From positions 93,252-157,251 of the forward strand of contig NZ_JBCMYF010000017.1 of NCBI RefSeq assembly GCF_050483325.1: a stretch of 64,000 bases of DNA, read 5' to 3'. The stretch comes from Bacillus_P idriensis_A. GTDB lineage: Bacteria; Bacillota; Bacilli; Bacillales; Bacillaceae. A program made the translations under genes and the position numbers. Of this stretch, positions 53,047-61,342 are shown piece after piece (position 1 is the first letter of the stretch; every line of letters starts with the position of its first letter). The notes beneath the pieces are model-generated. The model searched no databases. It saw nothing but the letters and a program-made list of their open reading frames with translations, and was not told the origin of the DNA.

Positions 53047-53871
53047 ATGCCTGAAGGTCCAGAAATCCGCCGTGCAGCCGATCAAATAGAACAGGCTCTG
53101 CTTGCTTTGCCTGTCGGTGAAGTGTTTTTTGCATTTGACCGGCTCCGGGAATACGAAGCTTTTTTTACAGGAGCCAGAATCAAAAAAGTGGAAACCAAGG
53201 GGAAAGCCATGCTGATCCGTTTTGATAATGGCTATACGATTTATTCCCACAACCAGCTTTACGGGAAATGGGTGATACGATCTTCTTATTCTTACCCTAA
53301 AACCAGCCGTCAATTGAGGCTTGCTATCCATAATGAAAAAAAATCAGCACTTCTTTACAGTGCATCTGAGATTGAGGTGCTAAAGGACTGTGAAGTGTCA
53401 GAACATCCGTTTATCTGCAAGGCAGGACCAGATATTTTGAATGATGAAATAACCTCCAAACAATTATATGATCGCTTTCAGCAGAAAAGATTTTATCGCC
53501 GTAAGTGGGCCTCGCTGCTGCTGGACCAAAGCTTTATCGCCGGGATAGGCAACTATTTGAGAAGTGAAATTCTGTATGTTTCCGGCATTCATCCCATGTT
53601 TCGGCCAGCAGATTGTACGGAAGAGCAATTGCGCAGCGCCTCAAAAGCGATCATTAGCCTCACCCAGCAGTCCTACCGGAGTCAGGGCATCACTAATGAC
53701 TTGGAGCTTGCTCTGAAACTGAAGGAGCAGGGAGAAAAGAGATCTGAATACCGCCATTGGGTTTTCAGCCGGGAAGGAAAGCCTTGCCGCAAGGATGGAA
53801 CGGAGATTGAAAAGATGGTTGCCGCATCAAGGCGATTGTATTTTTGTCCTTTGTGCCAGTCGAAAGATTGA
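53047..53871 (+). CDS. nei: Endonuclease VIII (Nei/Fpg family DNA glycosylase)
   Basis: 274 aa. N-terminal catalytic MPEGPEIRRAADQIE (Pro2/Glu3), H2TH region with FIAGIGNYLRSEILY, and a C-terminal zinc-finger segment GKPCRKDGTEIE...FCPLC. The first CxxC of the usual finger reads C-R-K-D, so one zinc ligand is replaced by Asp. It removes oxidised pyrimidines. ATG 53047 lies 7 nt after AAAGGAG (53033-53039), which rules out the longer upstream frame. Confidence 0.9.
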   Translation: MPEGPEIRRAADQIEQALLALPVGEVFFAFDRLREYEAFFTGARIKKVETKGKAMLIRFDNGYTIYSHNQLYGKWVIRSSYSYPKTSRQLRLAIHNEKKSALLYSASEIEVLKDCEVSEHPFICKAGPDILNDEITSKQLYDRFQQKRFYRRKWASLLLDQSFIAGIGNYLRSEILYVSGIHPMFRPADCTEEQLRSASKAIISLTQQSYRSQGITNDLELALKLKEQGEKRSEYRHWVFSREGKPCRKDGTEIEKMVAASRRLYFCPLCQSKD

Positions 53872-53884
53872 GATGGATATATTG

Positions 53885-53913
53885 AAAAAAGCAGCCGTCA
53901 TGGCTGCTTTTCC
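53885..53913. terminator. Bidirectional terminator between nei and namA
   Basis: AAAAGCAGCC / GGCTGCTTTT around a 5-nt loop, with A and T runs on the two sides, between convergent genes. Confidence 0.85.
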
Positions 53914-53935
53914 AGTATAAACTTTCAATGAATTT

Positions 53936-54952
53936 TTACCACCCGCGAGCATACTGCTTAGGCGCTTCAATTTCAGCGCCGAGCTCCTCAGCAGCGGTAC
54001 GCGGCCAGTATGGATCGCGGAGAAGGGTGCGTGCAAGGAAGATCAGATCTGCACGGCCGTTTCCAAGTATTTCTTCAGCCTGCGTTCCTGTAGTGATCAA
54101 TCCGACAGCGCCTGTATCAATGCCTGCTCCTTCGCGGATGCGCTCGGCAAATTTCACCTGATAGCCCGGAAAGACTTTAATGTCTGCCGGTACTAGGGCG
54201 CCGGAGCTTACATCAATCAAGTCAACTCCTTGTTCTTTCATCCATGAGCAATATTCTACGTAATCTTCTTGATCAAGACCTTCAGGATGGTAATCAGTCG
54301 CAGATACCCTGACGAACAGAGGTCCGTCCCAAATTTCATTCACTGCATCAATGATCTCTTTCAGGAAGCGGTAGCGGTTTTCTTTGCTTCCGCCGTATTC
54401 GTCTGTCCGCTTATTGGAAAGCGGCGAAAGGAACTGGTTAATTAAGTATCCATGTGCACCGTGAAGCTCAATAATATCGAATCCGGCTTTTTTAGCGCGG
54501 ATTGCTCCATCTTTAAAAGCCCCAATGGTTTCTTGGATTTTTTCTTTAGTCATTTCAACAGGTGTTTTGCTTTTCTCGTTGAACGGAAGAGCAGAGGCGG
54601 AGACAATTTCGCCCTCAAGAACGGCTTTTCTTCCTGCATGTGCAAGCTGAATGGCTGTTTTTGCCCCGTATTGCTTCATGCCGTCTACTAGCTTTGCAAG
54701 ACCCTCTGTATGGTCATCGCTCCATATCCCTAAATCCTGGGGGGATATCCTTCCTTGAGGAGTAACAGACGTTGCTTCGATCATGATCAGTCCGGCACCG
54801 CCGACAGCCCGGCTGATATAGTGTGTCATATGAAAATCTTCGACAATGCCGCCTTCGCGATGGGAAGAATACATGCACATTGGAGACATGACGATCCGGT
54901 TTTTAAGTGTAACGTTTTTTACGGTGTATGGTGTAAATAAGTGATTCTTCAT
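53936..54952 (-). CDS. namA: NADPH dehydrogenase NamA (YqjM), old yellow enzyme family
   Basis: 338 aa, the same length as B. subtilis YqjM. FMN TIM barrel with the redox-tuning Cys in MSPMCMYSS, substrate-binding HGAHGYL (HxxH), LSPLSNKRTDEYGG, and the C-terminal arginine finger in YARGW. It reduces activated C=C bonds in enones, nitro compounds and the like. Monocistronic on the minus strand. Confidence 0.96.
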   Translation of the reverse strand: MKNHLFTPYTVKNVTLKNRIVMSPMCMYSSHREGGIVEDFHMTHYISRAVGGAGLIMIEATSVTPQGRISPQDLGIWSDDHTEGLAKLVDGMKQYGAKTAIQLAHAGRKAVLEGEIVSASALPFNEKSKTPVEMTKEKIQETIGAFKDGAIRAKKAGFDIIELHGAHGYLINQFLSPLSNKRTDEYGGSKENRYRFLKEIIDAVNEIWDGPLFVRVSATDYHPEGLDQEDYVEYCSWMKEQGVDLIDVSSGALVPADIKVFPGYQVKFAERIREGAGIDTGAVGLITTGTQAEEILGNGRADLIFLARTLLRDPYWPRTAAEELGAEIEAPKQYARGW

Positions 54953-55070
54953 CTTTAATTGCCTCCCTAAGTGAAATTCATAAAAAAAGTATATCAGCTT
55001 TGTGGTAAGACTTCATTTAAGTTGCCTGACAACGGAGCATTGCATGGAAGCAGGGATGCTAATGATTGAA

Positions 55071-55392
55071 AATGCATCCCTATAATCAGGGGGAATATAA
55101 GGTGCCAAAAAGGTCAAATGCATCCTTTTAATCAGGAGCGCCGGGAATATAGGGTACCAAAAAGGTCAAATGCATCCTTTTAATCAGGAGCGGCGGGAAT
55201 ATAGGGTACCAAAAAGGTCAAATGCATCCTTTTAATCAGGAGCGGCGGGAATATAGGGTACCAAAAAGGAAAAATGCATCCCTATAACCAGGAGCTCCGG
55301 GAATATAGGGCAGCAAAAAGGAAAAATGAATCCTTGTAATCAGAATCGCCGAAATTATAGGATAGCAAAAACCCAAATACATCCCCATAAAA
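55071..55392. repeat. Tandem array C, 52-bp period, about seven units
   Basis: AATGCATCC-type starts occur at 55071, 55117, 55169, 55221, 55273, 55325 and 55376 (steps 46, 52, 52, 52, 52, 51). Consensus blocks are AATGCATCC, TTTTAATCAGGAGCGGCGGG, AATATAGGGTACCAAAAAGG. In unit 5 CCCTATA and TATAGGG form an inverted pair, and GGAGCTCC and GGTACC are palindromes. AGGGTA occupies unit positions 35-40, exactly as in array A. It fills most of the 54953-55526 gap. Confidence 0.9.
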
Positions 55393-55526
55393 GGACCAGC
55401 CAGACAAGACACCAATCATCCAAACGCCCTCTTATTAATCAAACATGCATGATTAAAATGAGCCTCTTTTAAAAATTGCGAAAATTCTTTAGAATAGAAA
55501 CAATACCTATTTCAGGAGGTCTCATC

Positions 55527-57155
55527 ATGAATTCAAAATGGCAAACAAAACAGCAGCTGACAGAACTAGTAACAGGCCTAGTGAACCTTGCAAGCATTAC
55601 AGGATCAAAAGATGAGATTGCACTTGCCCAGCACCTTTATTATGTGCTGAATGATTTTGCTTATTTCAAAGAAAATCCGGATTTTCTGCAGCTCCACCCG
55701 CTTGCTGATGGACGGTATTTTCTGACTGCTCTTGTAAAAAGCGAAAGGCAGACAGATGAAACCGTGCTGTTATTAAGTCATTTTGATGTGGTTGATGTAA
55801 AAGATTACGGTCATCTGCAGCATTTAGCGTTCCATCCTCATGAATTAACGAAGGAGCTGCTGAACTCTGCAGATCTTCTGCCGCCTCAAGTTAAAGAGGA
55901 TATCGAAACAGGCGAGTGGCTTTTTGGGCGCGGCACTATGGATATGAAAGCGGGGCTTACAGTTCAGCTTGGAATGCTTGAACGGGCAATGAATGGCGAG
56001 TTTGAAGGGAATATCCTTTTGGTGACTGTTCCTGACGAAGAAGTGAATTCTGCCGGAATGCTCGGCGCGGTTCCTGTTTTAACAGAGCTGAAAAGTCAAT
56101 TTGATCTTTCATACCGGGCATGCGTAAATTCTGAGCCTATGTTTTCAAGATATCCGAACGATAAAAATTATTATGTATACAGCGGTTCAATCGGAAAAGT
56201 GCTTGCTGGATTTTACTGCAGCGGAGTCGAAACTCATGTGGGAGAGCCTTTTTCAGGATTAAACGCAAACCTTATGGTATCTGAGCTGAACAGGCTCCTT
56301 GAACTGAATGAGCGCTACAGCGAAAAAGTCGATGATGAAGTTACCCCGCCGCCGATGAATCTGATGCAAAAGGATTTAAAGGAAGAGTATTCGGTTCAAA
56401 TTCCTCACGAAGCTGTCACGCTTTTTAATATTTTAACAATGAAACGCAGCATGCTTGAACTGCATGGCATGCTCATGAAAACCGCCGAGCAGGCGGCAGG
56501 CAATATTGAGCGCTTCTATGATAAGAAAGCGAAACATTACAGCCAGTCTGTATCCTATACACCCGCATCATATAAGGTAACCGTTATGTCCTATGATGAC
56601 TTGCTTAAATACGCCGTGATGAAAGCTGGAGAGGCTGAAGTGAACCGGCATATCCATTATTTAAAAGCGAACCGCGGCGATCTCGATGACCGGCATTTCA
56701 CAAATAAAATTGTCTCTGGCTTATCTGGCTTATGCAAAGAGCTTGCCCCTTTAATTGTTGTTTTTTACAGCCCTCCGTTTTATCCGGCTGTTTCATCAAA
56801 AGAGGATGAATTTATCCAGGGCATTCTTTCAGAAGTTCAAAGATATGCAAAGGATCAGTTTCAGATTTCACTCAGGAATCAGCAGTATTTTGCCGGTCTC
56901 TCCGATTTGAGCTTTCTGCAGATTAAAGAAAGCGAAGAATCCATCCGTGAGCTGACAGACAATATGCCGATTTACGGGGACCATTATCGGCTTCCTCTTG
57001 AGGAAATCAAAGCACTGAATATTCCTGTTTTAAATGTCGGGCCATTTGGAAAGGATCCGCATAAATGGACGGAGCGTCTGCATCTCCCTTATTCTTTTGA
57101 AACGTGTCCTGAGCTGCTTTCGTTTACATTGAAGCGGATATTTGAAAAGAAATAG
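55527..57155 (+). CDS. yqjN: M20-family peptidase, RocB-like (YqjN)
   Basis: About 542 aa. Zinc-peptidase motifs: LLLSHFDVVD, FGRGTMDMKAGLTVQ, VPDEEVNSAGM. The long insert and length are typical of RocB/YqjN rather than small M20 enzymes. RocB is linked to arginine utilisation, but its reaction is not established. ATG 55527 lies behind AGGAGGTCTC, so the open frame from 55476 is not used. It follows namA, as in B. subtilis. Confidence 0.88.
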   Translation: MNSKWQTKQQLTELVTGLVNLASITGSKDEIALAQHLYYVLNDFAYFKENPDFLQLHPLADGRYFLTALVKSERQTDETVLLLSHFDVVDVKDYGHLQHLAFHPHELTKELLNSADLLPPQVKEDIETGEWLFGRGTMDMKAGLTVQLGMLERAMNGEFEGNILLVTVPDEEVNSAGMLGAVPVLTELKSQFDLSYRACVNSEPMFSRYPNDKNYYVYSGSIGKVLAGFYCSGVETHVGEPFSGLNANLMVSELNRLLELNERYSEKVDDEVTPPPMNLMQKDLKEEYSVQIPHEAVTLFNILTMKRSMLELHGMLMKTAEQAAGNIERFYDKKAKHYSQSVSYTPASYKVTVMSYDDLLKYAVMKAGEAEVNRHIHYLKANRGDLDDRHFTNKIVSGLSGLCKELAPLIVVFYSPPFYPAVSSKEDEFIQGILSEVQRYAKDQFQISLRNQQYFAGLSDLSFLQIKESEESIRELTDNMPIYGDHYRLPLEEIKALNIPVLNVGPFGKDPHKWTERLHLPYSFETCPELLSFTLKRIFEKK

Positions 57156-57165
57156 GTGAAATCAG

Positions 57166-57927
57166 ATGAAGATTGAGCGAGTTGAAATAAAGAATTCCCG
57201 GCACTTAACATTGATCGGGAATTTTTATCCCGCATCATCAGATACCGTCATTATTATGTGCCACGGTTTTACTTCAGATAAGTCCTCCCGCGGAAGGTTT
57301 GACCGGTTTGCGCTGCGGTTTCAGGCGTCAGGCTTTCATGTGCTTGCGTTTGATTTCAGCGGCTGCGGGGAAAGCGATGACGATTCACTTACAATGGCTA
57401 AACAAGCGGATGACCTGCAGGCTGCACTTTCGTTTGTAAAACAAAAAGGCTTACGTAAAATTGCTCTTTACGGTCACAGTTTAGGGAGCAGAATCTGTTT
57501 GATGAGCTATTCTAAGGATATTCAGACAATGGTGCTTACCGGTGCTTCAACAGGCGGGATTGTATATGACTGGCACGGGCATTTTACACCGATGCAAATG
57601 AAAGAACTGAAAGAAACAGGAAAAATAACACAGCTGCTGACAAATGGCCCGAGAAAAAAAGTGATCATTGAGCAGCAAATGCTTGATGACTTTGAAAAGT
57701 GTGATCAGAAAAAACTGCTGTCTGCCATATCGTGTCCTGTCTTAATCATCCATGGCAATCATGACGGGGAGGAAAAGATGCTTTCAGAAAAATCGCGGGA
57801 AGGAATGAAATTTCTGTCAAAGGAATCGGAGCTTGTTATTATAGATGGCGCAGCTCATAGTTTTATGGGGTATTTGGACGTTGTCGAAGAGCTCTCGATG
57901 GATTGGCTTCTGCGGCATCAAGAATAG
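57166..57927 (+). CDS. Alpha/beta hydrolase
   Basis: 253 aa, cytoplasmic. Oxyanion segment MCHGFTSDK, nucleophile elbow GHSLGS, acid region IHGNHDGE and a C-terminal catalytic His in GAAHSF. Probably an esterase; the substrate is unknown. It starts 10 nt after yqjN behind AGGTGAAATC and is likely co-transcribed with it. Confidence 0.87.
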   Translation: MKIERVEIKNSRHLTLIGNFYPASSDTVIIMCHGFTSDKSSRGRFDRFALRFQASGFHVLAFDFSGCGESDDDSLTMAKQADDLQAALSFVKQKGLRKIALYGHSLGSRICLMSYSKDIQTMVLTGASTGGIVYDWHGHFTPMQMKELKETGKITQLLTNGPRKKVIIEQQMLDDFEKCDQKKLLSAISCPVLIIHGNHDGEEKMLSEKSREGMKFLSKESELVIIDGAAHSFMGYLDVVEELSMDWLLRHQE

Positions 57928-58039
57928 CTGATTTCATTTTCATGAAGGTTTCCGCGGTGAATTTCTATGGCATGGTGTTCTGCCGGATGGAAAAAGTACA
58001 TTTGCATTCGATTAATTTATGGATAAGGGAGCGGTTTGA

Positions 58040-58486
58040 ATGTTTGTTGTAAATGTTGAAGGTGCTGTCTTTAAAGATGGCCGGTGGCTGATTATTGAAA
58101 GAAGCATGATGGAAGAACATGCACAAGGACAGCTTTCCCTTGCAGGCGGAAAAGTGGAGAAGGAAGGGGTTTCTTCGAATATTTTAGAACGGACGCTGAA
58201 ACGTGAAATCGAGGAAGAAACCGGCATTGAGATTCGTGATGATCTGAGTTATGTGCATAGCACTTCTTTTGTTTCGGATGACGGAGTCCATGTGGTTGAT
58301 GTGGTTTTTTTGTGTGAATATAAGAGCGGCACACCTTATGCCAAAAGCGAAGAAGAGGTATCATCTGCTGCATGGATGACTTATGAAGAGATAATGGCGA
58401 ATGAGGATGCTCCCCCTTGGCTTAAAAACAGCATTCAGCTCTCTGACTCTATCAGACTGAAAAAAGAGACTGGCCAGATCCTATAA
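58040..58486 (+). CDS. Nudix hydrolase with expanded Nudix box
   Basis: 148 aa. GGKVEKEGVSSNILER leads to REIEEETGI, so the catalytic RE-x-x-EE-x-G is present but the loop before it is about six residues longer than the canonical Gx5Ex7RE spacing. ATG follows TAAGGGAGCGG. The 57928-58039 gap shows no other feature. A terminator overlaps its 3' end. Confidence 0.83.
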   Translation: MFVVNVEGAVFKDGRWLIIERSMMEEHAQGQLSLAGGKVEKEGVSSNILERTLKREIEEETGIEIRDDLSYVHSTSFVSDDGVHVVDVVFLCEYKSGTPYAKSEEEVSSAAWMTYEEIMANEDAPPWLKNSIQLSDSIRLKKETGQIL

Positions 58487-58512
58487 AAGGATGAAGGTCA
58501 GTCTCTTTTTTA
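58461..58512 (+). terminator. Terminator at the Nudix gene 3' end
   Basis: AAAAAGAGACTGGCC pairs with GGTCAGTCTCTTTTT (one bulge) across the stop codon. It also lies against the 3' end of the convergent cobalamin-protein operon. Confidence 0.75.
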
Positions 58513-59202
58513 GTTTAATTGAGATAAAGGTTTGCTTTCTTCTGCGAGCGTGTAATCTTTATACTTCTCAATCATGCTGTTTTTGTTCAGCCAGTTCTCT
58601 ACGGCCTTTATATCGTACATGATTTCTGCCTGTCCTGTACAATAAGGCTGCAGATCATATTGATTCACGATTCTGCCTCCAATAAGAATGGACGGATGAT
58701 TCGGCAATGCTGCCAGAGCTTCAACATATTTTTTTATATTCGGCAAATGATACACAATGGAAATGGAGAGGCAGATGACTTCCGGCTTCCATAGCTCTGC
58801 TTTTTTAATGGCGTATTCAAGCGGAAGATTAGGGCCTAAATAGTGTGTTTCATACCCTTTTTCTTCGAATAAGCTGTTGACCATTTTCAGGCCCAAATAA
58901 TGCTGCTCTCCCTCAACACACAGAAGCATTGCTTTCTTTCTGCCTTTTGATGGTGAATTTTGCATCGGCGGATAAAGCGTTGATAAAATAAAATCACAAA
59001 CCACGCTTGCCAAATGCTCATCCGCTACCGTAATTTCATTGTTTTCCCATAACGCGCCGACATGCTGCATCGCAGGCGTGAACAGTTCTTCAAACAGTTG
59101 GGTCCGTGACAGGTGACTGTGAGCTTTGAGCAGCTGGACTGCTGCATGCTCATCGCTGTTCAATAGCAATTGAGCAAACTCCAGTGCTTGAGAATTCTTC
59201 AT
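58510..59202 (-). CDS. Free-standing cobalamin-binding protein with CarH-like photosensor motifs
   Basis: 230 aa. A helical B12-cap domain (about 1-85) contains W-ENNEITVAD-EH, the W-x9-EH signature of B12-dependent light sensors such as CarH. A Rossmann B12 domain (about 88-205) follows, with VEGEQHYLGLKM (E-x-H-x-x-G-type lower ligand) and THYLGPNLPLEYA. Unlike CarH there is no N-terminal MerR HTH, so it must signal through a partner. Third gene of a minus-strand operon, 22 nt after the helical protein. The photoreceptor role is inference from motifs. Confidence 0.82.
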   Translation of the reverse strand: MKNSQALEFAQLLLNSDEHAAVQLLKAHSHLSRTQLFEELFTPAMQHVGALWENNEITVADEHLASVVCDFILSTLYPPMQNSPSKGRKKAMLLCVEGEQHYLGLKMVNSLFEEKGYETHYLGPNLPLEYAIKKAELWKPEVICLSISIVYHLPNIKKYVEALAALPNHPSILIGGRIVNQYDLQPYCTGQAEIMYDIKAVENWLNKNSMIEKYKDYTLAEESKPLSQLN

Positions 59203-59224
59203 AACAGAACACCACCGTTTCTCT

Positions 59225-59593
59225 TTATTTCTCTTTTTCTAGTAAAAGTGAGCGGATGCCGGCATCCAAATATGAAAGATAATCTGATACTTTCTTTGCA
59301 TCCTCCAACTCAGCTGAAATGAGCACCTCTTTAATCAGCAAGAAGTTATCAATCAAATGCTGTGTCTTCATGCCGTGTTTCACTAAAATTCCGTTCAGCC
59401 ATTTCGCATAATCTGTAAAAACCTGATCATTTTGCAGTTCATAAGCTGTTTTAAGATGGTTTAAGTGATGATGATTGTCTTCCCTGCATTTGTCTTTTCC
59501 TTTTTCTCCGAAACGTTCCAGCAGAGAAGGCTCGTTCTGATAGATCTTTTCGGTTACGTCATGCACAATTTGGTCTGCCGGAAAAAAACTCAT
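59225..59593 (-). CDS. Hypothetical helical protein, partner of the cobalamin protein
   Basis: 122 aa, all-helical in appearance, with a Cys/His-rich segment K-C-REDNHHHLNHLKTAYEL followed by FTDYAKWLNGILVKHGM and two more helices. This resembles helical input modules I have seen fused to cobalamin or signalling domains in other bacteria (memory, not tested). Its ATG overlaps the stop of the monooxygenase gene (ATGA), so the two are translationally coupled. No DNA-binding motif seen. Possible signal partner. Confidence 0.75.
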   Translation of the reverse strand: MSFFPADQIVHDVTEKIYQNEPSLLERFGEKGKDKCREDNHHHLNHLKTAYELQNDQVFTDYAKWLNGILVKHGMKTQHLIDNFLLIKEVLISAELEDAKKVSDYLSYLDAGIRSLLLEKEK

Positions 59594-59895
59594 CGCGCAA
59601 CCACCTTGTATTGTTTGACTTTAGGAATCACAGCTGCAAGCTCCTGATCGGGATATTTCTTTTCAAGATCATGAATCTTCTTGAAATCTTCGCTTTTTAC
59701 CCAGTTCAAGTAATCTTCTTTACTCTTAAAAATAAGCTGTACCGTTAATTCTCCTGCACGCTTATCGTTTTGCAGAAGGAGAAAATCGACAAAGCCTTCT
59801 GCATCGTCTACCATGCGGGAACGATTCTTATATATGGAAATGACTTCATCTGCTTTTTCATTCGGCACATCAAATGTTGAAAATACTGTATACAT
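59590..59895 (-). CDS. ABM-domain (antibiotic biosynthesis / heme-degrading type) monooxygenase
   Basis: 101 aa ferredoxin-like dimeric ABM fold. W-VKSEDFKKI-H has the W-x9-H spacing seen in IsdG-type heme oxygenases, but the usual N-terminal catalytic Asn is not evident, so heme degradation is uncertain. First gene of the three-gene operon. The minus-strand SD AGGTGATAAA precedes ATG. A small-molecule or heme-linked role beside a cobalamin sensor is intriguing. Confidence 0.75.
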   Translation of the reverse strand: MYTVFSTFDVPNEKADEVISIYKNRSRMVDDAEGFVDFLLLQNDKRAGELTVQLIFKSKEDYLNWVKSEDFKKIHDLEKKYPDQELAAVIPKVKQYKVVAR

Positions 59896-59981
59896 TTTAT
59901 CACCTGTCTGAGTTATGACGTTGCTTGACCTTGTTCTTTTTTACTTCAACAAGCCAGCTGTTTTTCCTGCATCCAATCTCT

Positions 59982-60821
59982 TTAAGTATGCTCTTTTAAT
60001 GCATTTTTTGCAAATATCTCTCCAAGCTCATGCGAACGCTCTGCCGCTCTTTTAACACAGGCAGCGATTGCTTCGCTGACTTTATATTCCTCAAGCTTCT
60101 CTAAACCGGCTTCCGTCGTGCCGCCGGGACTTGTGACCTCTTTTCTGAGCACTGCAGGCTCTTTTTCTGAAGTCAGCAGCATCTCAGCTGCCCCGAGCAG
60201 TGTCTGTGCAATCAATGCTTTTGCTGTCTCTTTTTCAAGACCGGTTTCTTCCGCTGCTTTTTCAAGTGCTTCCGCGATATAATAAATGTAAGCGGGACCG
60301 CTTCCGGAGAGGCCTGTTACCGCATCGAGCTGATGTTCTGAAACATGGGCAACTGTCCCGATTGCCTCAAAAAGCCCTGCTGCCTGCTTCAGCTGATCCG
60401 CTGTTACAGCTGAATTGCATGCAAGTGCTGTTGCCGATCTCTGAAGTGCAGCCGATGTATTTGGCATCGCGCGGACAATCGGCAGCTCTTTTCCGAAAAG
60501 CTTGCGGATGGTTTCACTCGAGATGCCGGCGAGAACGGAAATAATGACCTGACTGCTGTCGACATAATCCTTGATGCTCTCAATTCCTGCTTTGACATCC
60601 TTTGGTTTCATCGCAAGGATAATAATCGATGCACCCCCAACTGTCTCCTGTTTGCTTTTTGTAACGGACACTCCGTAAGTCTGATGAAGAAAGTCCAGCC
60701 GTTCCATGCTTGAGCGATTTGTGACTTTTATATATTCAGGGAGGCAGACACCGCCATTGACTAATCCGTTTATGATGGCTTCTGCCATGGATCCTGCACC
60801 TACAAAGGCGATTGTTTTCAT
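59982..60821 (-). CDS. proI: Pyrroline-5-carboxylate reductase
   Basis: 279 aa. Rossmann motif IAFVGAGSMAEAIINGL; ALKPKDV-like segment (LAMKPKDV); C-terminal signature GSGPAYIYYIAEALEKAA...TSPGGTTEAGL. Final step of proline synthesis, with NADPH. The proline T-box directly upstream fits this assignment. SD AGGAGGAATTC precedes ATG on the minus strand. It corresponds to B. subtilis yqjO/proI. Confidence 0.96.
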   Translation of the reverse strand: MKTIAFVGAGSMAEAIINGLVNGGVCLPEYIKVTNRSSMERLDFLHQTYGVSVTKSKQETVGGASIIILAMKPKDVKAGIESIKDYVDSSQVIISVLAGISSETIRKLFGKELPIVRAMPNTSAALQRSATALACNSAVTADQLKQAAGLFEAIGTVAHVSEHQLDAVTGLSGSGPAYIYYIAEALEKAAEETGLEKETAKALIAQTLLGAAEMLLTSEKEPAVLRKEVTSPGGTTEAGLEKLEEYKVSEAIAACVKRAAERSHELGEIFAKNALKEHT

Positions 60822-60869
60822 GTGAATTCCTCCTTTTATTTTCTGAAAAGCAGTTCATGTATTGCACAA

Positions 60870-60916
60870 ATAAAAAAACCTTTTCATCCAATTAAAAATA
60901 AAGGACGAAAAGGTTT
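60870..60916 (-). terminator. T-box leader terminator
   Basis: On the minus strand AACCTTTTCGTCC pairs with GGATGAAAAGGTT, followed by TTTTT. The 5' arm overlaps the downstream edge of the T-box, as in antitermination leaders. Confidence 0.9.
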
Positions 60917-61135
60917 CCGCGGTACCACCTTCATTGGGAAATGCGCGATGCATGACCCCAACTTTATATCCCGTAACGAGGGATCACGTCAAGTTTGCCT
61001 GAGAGCTCACAGGGCAGGTTCAATCAGCAAGAGGATGATGAAACCTTTCAGCCGGCGGATTTCACTCTCTGTTTATCATTGCTTGATTTACTATTCCTGT
61101 TCATTGCTTAATCTATATTCATTTGCTGCATTTGT
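60917..61135 (-). ncRNA. Proline T-box riboswitch upstream of proI
   Basis: The minus strand carries the T-box AAGGTGGTACCGCGG (complement of 60917-60931), upstream elements GAACAGGAATAGTAA (AGTA box) and a stem I in which GAA-CCT-GCC places the proline codon CCT (complement of 61016-61018) at the specifier position. Uncharged tRNA-Pro would stabilise the antiterminator and induce proI. The specifier was assigned by motif position, not by folding. Confidence 0.92.
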
Positions 61136-61155
61136 GCGTTAAAGTGATTTTCATC

Positions 61156-61185
61156 ATTATGCGAGGTTGGACAAGTGTTTGTCAA
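61156..61185 (-). promoter_or_regulatory. Promoter of the T-box/proI transcript
   Basis: On the minus strand TTGACA (complement of 61180-61185), 18-nt spacer, CATAAT (61156-61161). It starts transcription just before the T-box stem I. Confidence 0.75.
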
Positions 61186-61342
61186 GCGGATTTTTTTCCT
61201 TTTTTGATGATGAATTATTTGAAAATAATGACACATTTGCAGGGAACGTGTAAAATAAGCTTTATAATCAATGAATAAGCATTCATAATTGGTGTATTGA
61301 ATATATTAGACTTATATAAAAATAACAAATGAGGAAGATGGT

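Noticed and set aside
36353..55392. CRISPR array
   Set aside because: The 52-bp units are contiguous with no unique spacers, vary between copies, and no cas genes are present.
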